Positions 13,758 to 17,943 of a stretch of DNA of 17,943 nucleotides are shown here, piece after piece. Origin of the DNA: JBMCLJ01 sp048615375. GTDB lineage: Bacteria; Patescibacteriota; Dojkabacteria; JAOAGR01. The translations under genes were made by a program, and so were the position numbers. The notes under the pieces are model-generated. The model did not search any database. It was not told the origin of the DNA and saw only the letters and a program-made list of their open reading frames with translations. Position 1 is the first letter of the stretch, and each line of letters opens with the position of its first letter. The stretch is taken from contig JBMCLJ010000019.1 in assembly GCA_048615375.1 (NCBI GenBank), positions 1 to 17,943 on the forward strand, in the 5' to 3' direction.

Positions 13758-14661
13758 TAATTTTTAGTATACGAGGAACAAGCTTGATAGTAACGGGTGT
13801 ATAACCAATGATATCACCGTCTGCCTGTACAGGGAGTCGCTTCCTGCTCTCTATAGTAATGGTATTCACATGTGAGAAATACGCGAGATCTTTATCCTTG
13901 CGAGTATGTACTTTATGGAACATCATTTTGTATATTAGTTTAAGCATTTGTGTGATAGAGTATTTCTTGAATACCAGAACATCTGCAAGACCGTCGTCCG
14001 GTCGCACCGTTGGTCCGAGAGTAATAAATGGGAAAAGCAGTCTACCGAAGTTTGTGACAACTATATCAGATGCTTTAAATGTAGCGATTGACGACTGATT
14101 AATATGCAAGGTAAATGTTCTGCGGTTACATCCAAAGTGATTTATTATCCCTCGACGTATATAGGCGAAACTTTTATAAAGCCTTTTTTCTTCACCAGTG
14201 AGGTTTTGTATTGTGAGCGAGCTGATCCCCACGCTGATACGCAGGAAGTAGAGAATCCCATTTGCCTCGAGGGCATCGATTTCTTTGTACGCATTAGATT
14301 GTTTCAGTATAGTGAGTGCCTGGTGGGTATCAAGCGGAACGCCTACTTCCCTTGCGAGTATATTTGCGGTTCCTACAGGGATGATCCCGAAACGTGGTTT
14401 CTTTGAAAAATTTGCCACAACATGCGCCAGGGTAGAGACAGTACCATCCCCACCAGCGGCTGCAAGAATATCATAATCTTTATTATTGCAGGCTTCTCGT
14501 ACTTGAGTTTCGATAGATGCTTTGCGATTGGCGAGAACTATTTCGTATTCATACTTTTTTGACGAGAATAAATTCTCGATGTCTTCTACAAGTTCATCAA
14601 GCCGTACGCTCCCGGATTTCGGGTTAATAAAAAATAAAATTCTTGTAAGAGCTTTACTCAT
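13744..14661 (-). CDS. Diacylglycerol kinase family lipid kinase (DagK/YegS type)
   Basis: The enzyme transfers phosphate from ATP to a lipid hydroxyl, usually diacylglycerol, giving phosphatidate. Family motifs in the 305 residues: FFINPKSGS (residues 10-18), AAGGDGTVSTLAHVV with nucleotide-binding GGDGT at 70-74, and IIPVGTANILAREVGVP from 93. The C-terminal beta-sandwich half is also typical (TLGPTVRPDDGLADVLVF, VQADGD). Length is normal. I chose ATG 14661 because the conserved domain begins ten residues later and TACTAT lies six bases upstream; an in-frame start at 14745 would add 28 atypical residues and cross the divergent promoter. The last 14 bases overlap the convergent PAP2 gene. 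The exact lipid substrate is unknown. Confidence 0.9.
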   Translation of the reverse strand: MSKALTRILFFINPKSGSVRLDELVEDIENLFSSKKYEYEIVLANRKASIETQVREACNNKDYDILAAAGGDGTVSTLAHVVANFSKKPRFGIIPVGTANILAREVGVPLDTHQALTILKQSNAYKEIDALEANGILYFLRISVGISSLTIQNLTGEEKRLYKSFAYIRRGIINHFGCNRRTFTLHINQSSIATFKASDIVVTNFGRLLFPFITLGPTVRPDDGLADVLVFKKYSITQMLKLIYKMMFHKVHTRKDKDLAYFSHVNTITIESRKRLPVQADGDIIGYTPVTIKLVPRILKIITLE

Positions 14662-14667
14662 GAAGAT

Positions 14668-14673
14668 ATAGTA
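14668..14673 (-). promoter_or_regulatory. -10 box of the lipid kinase gene
   Basis: TACTAT on the minus strand, six bases before the ATG. It is the same hexamer as at 2047-2052. The -35 is unconvincing. Confidence 0.4.
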
Positions 14674-14732
14674 GGTATGTAGTCGAGGAATACAGCATAG
14701 GATGTAGGGATTTTTAAAAGATCTATTGTATT

Positions 14733-14741
14733 TGATATAAT
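14733..14741 (+). promoter_or_regulatory. Extended -10 promoter of the 198-aa gene (leaderless)
   Basis: TGATATAAT is a perfect extended -10 (TG, one base, TATAAT). Seven bases separate it from GTG 14749, so the predicted +1 coincides with the start codon. The -35 (TTTAAA, 17-base spacer) is weak, which is tolerated by extended -10 promoters. Confidence 0.65.
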
Positions 14742-14748
14742 TCAAAGT

Positions 14749-15345
14749 GTGAATAATGATAATACAGCGCTTTATCTGGGTAGAATTGTTAATGCTGGCA
14801 AGAGGAGAAGAGTAACTACACAGAAGTGTAGGGATTTAAGTGAAATGCTTTTAGAGCGCAGTTCTGATATACCATTCATAAAGCTAAGGACTAATAGTCA
14901 CCCTCACATCGTGCAAGATGGAATGACACCAAGATACGCACCTTTTATGAGTGGCATACTCGTACCTGAAAATGAAGGGTATGGTCATGATTTATTCTCT
15001 TTTATATACGACCATGGAGATTTAGAACACAGATCTTGTATATGGCTTGCATTGTTCGCAAATACTATTTTTTTTAAAATTCGTGAATCCAGCAGACGCA
15101 ATATTTCTTCATCTGTTTATCAAGGTATTTTTGACGCTGGCTTACGATTTAAGACATATCCATGGGATATTCAAAGTAGAGTTTCTTCCCCTCTTGATTC
15201 TCCTGATATAATCAGTAACCTTGAAAAAGCGCTGTTTCCCGGTACATTTTTGTATCGTACTGATCCAATTGTAAATCTCCCTCCTTTCTATGCCGTAGAT
15301 ATGGTATCCTACGTCGACGCGACACGTTTACCCAAAAACACCTGA
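14749..15345 (+). CDS. Conserved-looking orphan protein, unknown function
   Basis: I do not recognise this 198-residue protein. It has no signal peptide, membrane helix or familiar nucleotide-binding or metal motif. It starts with polar residues, has a basic patch GKRRRV at about residue 17, and contains aromatic-rich segments (PRYAPFMSG, RFKTYPWDIQ) suggesting a folded globular domain. The start is GTG at 14749, chosen because the frame has no upstream start and a perfect extended -10 lies seven bases before it. The nearby ATG at 14756 is in another frame. It is divergent from the lipid kinase and followed after 26 bases by cmk, which has its own -10 box. The coding claim rests on length and promoter only. 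Confidence 0.6.
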   Translation: MNNDNTALYLGRIVNAGKRRRVTTQKCRDLSEMLLERSSDIPFIKLRTNSHPHIVQDGMTPRYAPFMSGILVPENEGYGHDLFSFIYDHGDLEHRSCIWLALFANTIFFKIRESSRRNISSSVYQGIFDAGLRFKTYPWDIQSRVSSPLDSPDIISNLEKALFPGTFLYRTDPIVNLPPFYAVDMVSYVDATRLPKNT

Positions 15346-15349
15346 TTCC

Positions 15350-15358
15350 TGCTACAAT
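15350..15358 (+). promoter_or_regulatory. Extended -10 promoter of cmk
   Basis: TGCTACAAT (TG, one base, TACAAT) ends 13 bases before the cmk ATG, giving a leader of about six bases. No good -35 is seen. Read-through from the upstream gene is also likely. Confidence 0.45.
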
Positions 15359-15371
15359 CACTTGCATAATT

Positions 15372-16061
15372 ATGAGTAATTCACAACAATACATTATCCC
15401 AATTGATGGAGGAAATGCTACCGGTAAAAGTTTTTTAGGAATGGAGTTCGCGAAGCGGATTGGATTTACGTTTATGGACAGCGGACTGGTGTACCGTGTT
15501 GCAACACTCGCTGTGCTTGAAGAGCGTGTAAATATCCATGATGGAAAGATATGCGCGAAACTTCTTGACGGGATTGACATGGTTTTTGAGATTCAAGAAA
15601 AAGATAAAACGCTGACCCAACACGTACGGGTAGGAGGATTGGATATTACCAGGCTTCTTCACGAGCCGAGAATACACGAGTATGTATCCACCGTAGCTGC
15701 ACATCCTGAAGTACGTGAAGCAGCGAAGCGCGTTTACCACAGAATAATCGCCAATAAACCTACTGTTATGGCAGGGAGGGATATAGGGACTGTAATTTTT
15801 CCCGATGCCAGGCTGAAATTTTTTATTACAGCTGACTTTGATTTACGCGCGAGGAGGCGTATGAAACAACTGGGAATAACCGGGGAGGAACAGTATGAAA
15901 AAATCAAGCGAACTATTATTACCAGGGACGAAGCAGACTCTCAACGCAAGACAGCACCATTACAAAAAGCTACCGATGCTCTGGAAATCACCAATAACGG
16001 CACGCCCGAAGAAGCACTTGCTGAGATGATAAAACAGTATCAATCAAGGATTGGTAGTTGA
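15372..16061 (+). CDS. cmk: Cytidylate kinase
   Basis: This enzyme phosphorylates CMP and dCMP with ATP to the diphosphates, a step in pyrimidine nucleotide supply in the cytoplasm. Family motifs in the 229 residues: the P-loop GGNATGKS (residues 13-20), FMDSGLVYRVATL in place of the usual YLDTGAMYRA, the CMP-binding MAGRDIGTVIFPDARLKFF, RARRRMKQL, and RDEADSQRKTAPLQKATDALEI near the end. Length is normal for bacterial Cmk. The P-loop departs from the common GPAGSGKS form but keeps GKS. The start ATG has no Shine-Dalgarno and follows an extended -10 box. It converges on the ABC permease gene with 47 bases between. Confidence 0.93.
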   Translation: MSNSQQYIIPIDGGNATGKSFLGMEFAKRIGFTFMDSGLVYRVATLAVLEERVNIHDGKICAKLLDGIDMVFEIQEKDKTLTQHVRVGGLDITRLLHEPRIHEYVSTVAAHPEVREAAKRVYHRIIANKPTVMAGRDIGTVIFPDARLKFFITADFDLRARRRMKQLGITGEEQYEKIKRTIITRDEADSQRKTAPLQKATDALEITNNGTPEEALAEMIKQYQSRIGS

Positions 16062-16070
16062 TACTGACAT

Positions 16071-16085
16071 TGATCTTCAAGATCA
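16071..16085 (+). repeat. Small palindrome between convergent genes
   Basis: TGATCT, TCA, AGATCA makes a 6-bp hairpin nine bases after the cmk stop. No proper T-run follows on either strand, so it is a weak terminator candidate at best. Confidence 0.3.
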
Positions 16086-16108
16086 TTGGCATTTTCTCAA
16101 TTATCTAT

Positions 16109-17326
16109 TCATTTCCATAATCTCCGTAAGGATATTTTTTTTGAGTACTCAAGCGAACCAATTTCAAAAAGTTTGAACGCGAGATAAAATGTTCCTATGA
16201 CTGTCGCGATGAGTATTGCTCCGGTAAGAACGAATTCCAGTATAGATAGTTCATCCAGCGCGCTGCGAAAGAGCAGGACGAGCGGAGCGGTAAAAGGAAT
16301 GTAACTCAATATCCTCGCCAGTGTCCCCGATGGGTCAGTAATGATTAATGAAGCGAAGTAAACCGGCATAATTGACATAATTATGAACACGGAAGAAAAA
16401 CCTTGCGCGTCTTTATACGTTGGTACCGCTGCGCCAACGCCAACCATAATGTTACCGAGAATCAGGAATCCGCAAACAAGATAAAACAAACTGATCAGGA
16501 TCTGCACTGGATCGACAGAAATACCGGAAAAATCAATATCTACTGGAAGATTAAGACCGACAATTGGAATAATTACCGCGCCAAAAGCAACTAAAATAAG
16601 CAACTGAGTAAATATCACCCCGACCTGCCCGAAAATTTTACCTAGAATCAATTCACGGGGAGTTACAATAGAAAGAATAATCTCAATCATTCTGTTTTCC
16701 TTTTCCTCAGAAACGCTCATTAAAAGATAACTTGTTGCAAATGAAATCAGTACGAAATATACAACAATTGTAAAAACAGGGATAATAAAGTCTTCTAATG
16801 ACCTGTCAACCCGTTCTCCCTCGTCAAATTCAACTGTACTAAACTCATATTCCGCCTGCAGAGCCAGCCGTCTCTCTTCGTCCTCAATATCATTAATCAC
16901 GCTACTACGTATAAGATCCTCGGCAAACTCATTAAACGAAACTCCACCAAAAACTCCCTCTGACTGTACGTATATATCTATCTTCTCTTCACCACGCAGA
17001 TCTCGAGGGAACTGGATGTACGCTTTCACTTCGCCACTGCGTACTTGTTCAACAGCTTCCTCAGCTTGACTTTCTGCATCTACTATAAAATTGATATTTT
17101 CCGGAAGACCTTCAGTATCGATAATTCCTGATCTATCCTGAATAAGAATCTTATTTGCACCTTCTACCTGTTCACGAAGAGATTGTTCAGACTGTGCAGC
17201 AGAAAAACCTGAAATTACCGCTATAATCACCATGAAAACCGGAAGGAGCAGGGTAGAGATCCAGAATGTTTTTTTTCTGACAACTTTTACATATTCTCTT
17301 TTTGCAACTAATAATGTGTTATGCAT
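16109..17326 (-). CDS. ABC-2 type exporter permease (NatB-like)
   Basis: The protein forms the membrane part of an ABC exporter with the ATPase encoded just before it. The 405 residues start with a cytoplasmic REYVKVVRKKTFWISTLLLP segment, typical of this family. A first helix (about residues 20-42) and an extracytoplasmic domain of some 150 residues follow, then five or six helices clustered in the C-terminal half, starting near VYFVLISFATSYLLM. The EEKENRMIEIILS stretch after that helix is the ABC-2 signature region. Substrate cannot be told: NatB-type relatives export Na+, drugs or peptides. I chose ATG 17326, which overlaps the ATPase stop by eight bases, over the ORF's more distal ATG at 17380. 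This overlap shows translational coupling. Confidence 0.88.
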   Translation of the reverse strand: MHNTLLVAKREYVKVVRKKTFWISTLLLPVFMVIIAVISGFSAAQSEQSLREQVEGANKILIQDRSGIIDTEGLPENINFIVDAESQAEEAVEQVRSGEVKAYIQFPRDLRGEEKIDIYVQSEGVFGGVSFNEFAEDLIRSSVINDIEDEERRLALQAEYEFSTVEFDEGERVDRSLEDFIIPVFTIVVYFVLISFATSYLLMSVSEEKENRMIEIILSIVTPRELILGKIFGQVGVIFTQLLILVAFGAVIIPIVGLNLPVDIDFSGISVDPVQILISLFYLVCGFLILGNIMVGVGAAVPTYKDAQGFSSVFIIMSIMPVYFASLIITDPSGTLARILSYIPFTAPLVLLFRSALDELSILEFVLTGAILIATVIGTFYLAFKLFEIGSLEYSKKISLRRLWK

Positions 17327-17942
17327 TATCTTTTGAAACTTTAACAAATATCGCGTGGAGGGAAGGCGCGGATACTTCAAAATGAGTTATTTTTACATCC
17401 TTGGAGATAAGGTATTTCAAAACATCCTGAGGTGTACAGTTATTTTGTGGCTCCAGTTCAGCATACCTGTTTTCAACGCGCGCAGCATACATGTCATTAT
17501 TTTCGGGTAGTTTTCCTTCAAAACGAACCCGAATCATATGTGTCCCAAAGCTTTCTTTTATCTCTTCAAGCGTGCCATATAAAGCCCGCTTGCCATCTTT
17601 AATCATTACTAGCCGATCGGCGATTTTTTCCGCTTCTTCCATTTGGTGTGTACTGAATACAATGGTTGAGCCGCTTTTATTGAGTTCAAGAAGCATATCC
17701 AGCAATAAATCACGATTAACGGGGTCGAGCCCTTTAGTAGGTTCGTCAAGAATAAGTAACTCTGGTGAATTAATAACCGTAATTCCAAGTTGGATCTTTT
17801 GTTGCTGCCCTGAGGAAAGTTTCTTGATTTCAGTATCCTTCTTGTCGGAGAGCTCCACGCGTTTGAGATATTCCAGCGCGCGTTTTTCGGCTTGAGCTGC
17901 TTCCAGACCTTTAATTCTACCGAAATACACGAGGGTTTCTAG
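17319..17942 (-). CDS. ABC transporter ATPase, C-terminal part (5' end outside window)
   Basis: This subunit hydrolyses ATP to drive the ABC-2 permease. Visible from the window edge: LVYFGRIKGL after the Q-loop region, the signature motif KLSSGQQQKIQLG, Walker B LLILDEPTKGLDP, the H-loop STHQMEEAEKIADR, and then a C-terminal regulatory extension ending SKDNA. The Walker A and Q-loop lie beyond the right edge because the gene is on the minus strand. The frame is open to base 17942, so the GTG at 17930 is internal. The order and the D-loop fit the NatA/CcmA-like group paired with ABC-2 permeases. It overlaps the permease gene by eight bases and forms one operon with it. Confidence 0.92.
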   Translation of the reverse strand, partial: LETLVYFGRIKGLEAAQAEKRALEYLKRVELSDKKDTEIKKLSSGQQQKIQLGITVINSPELLILDEPTKGLDPVNRDLLLDMLLELNKSGSTIVFSTHQMEEAEKIADRLVMIKDGKRALYGTLEEIKESFGTHMIRVRFEGKLPENNDMYAARVENRYAELEPQNNCTPQDVLKYLISKDVKITHFEVSAPSLHAIFVKVSKDNA

Positions 17943-17943
17943 C

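Noticed and set aside
14661..14745. 28-residue N-terminal extension of the lipid kinase
   Set aside because: The extension is atypical for the family and would start inside the promoter of the divergent gene. ATG 14661 has its own -10 box.
1..17943. CRISPR array, prophage or secondary-metabolite cluster
   Set aside because: No regularly spaced repeats, phage structural genes or biosynthetic enzymes are seen.

Overview
The window reads as a chromosomal segment of a small-genome, AT-rich bacterium of the Candidate Phyla Radiation (Patescibacteria) type. This is an inference from three things: a mixture of core housekeeping genes with divergent, unrecognisable surface proteins; near absence of Shine-Dalgarno sequences; and promoter -10 boxes placed almost directly against start codons. 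The standard code (TGA = stop) applies, because at least five good genes end in TGA. The exact phylum cannot be named from this sequence alone.

Layout, left to right. (1) 1-2717: the 3' part of phosphoglycerate mutase gpmI, overlapped by one base by a membrane-anchored GH18-type hydrolase with altered active-site acidic residues, then a small secreted protein and a strong terminator. (2) 2766-3145: a region without protein genes holding tRNA-Glu(CTC), its promoter, a second strong promoter with no obvious gene, and a possible eroded coding tail. (3) 3146-5062: an MFS-like 12-helix transporter with a histidine-rich N-terminus, convergent with a small heat-shock protein (Hsp20) preceded by a recognisable CIRCE/HrcA operator. 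(4) 5086-7315: a two-gene surface-protein operon. The second gene is split by a frameshift at a run of seven T that separates its signal peptide from its ectodomain. (5) 7356-9842: ribosome hibernation factor hpf (minus), then yidD and a SEDS glycosyltransferase (FtsW/RodA). (6) 9852-11587: two membrane proteins of unknown function around a ~320-base AT-rich gap.

(7) 11632-13055: an accessory patch. It has a small helix-turn-helix-like ORF with the best Shine-Dalgarno in the window and a decayed 972-bp IS4-superfamily insertion sequence. The IS has 15-bp inverted repeats and a TATAA target duplication. Its transposase carries an in-frame TGA and a 3' frameshift. (8) 13056-16061: a PAP2 lipid phosphatase convergent with, and overlapping, a diacylglycerol-kinase-family lipid kinase; a 198-aa orphan gene on a leaderless GTG start; and cytidylate kinase cmk. 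(9) 16109-17942: an ABC-2 exporter permease and the C-terminal part of its ATPase.

The most striking whole-window signal is transcriptional. At eight genes a -10-like hexamer, several with a -35 about 17 bases upstream, ends only 5 to 8 bases before the start codon. This predicts leaderless or nearly leaderless mRNAs. The few genes with Shine-Dalgarno sequences (hpf and the ORF beside the IS) are the exceptions. Envelope functions dominate: the SEDS enzyme, YidD, lipid phosphatase, lipid kinase, GH18 hydrolase, two surface proteins and an ABC exporter.
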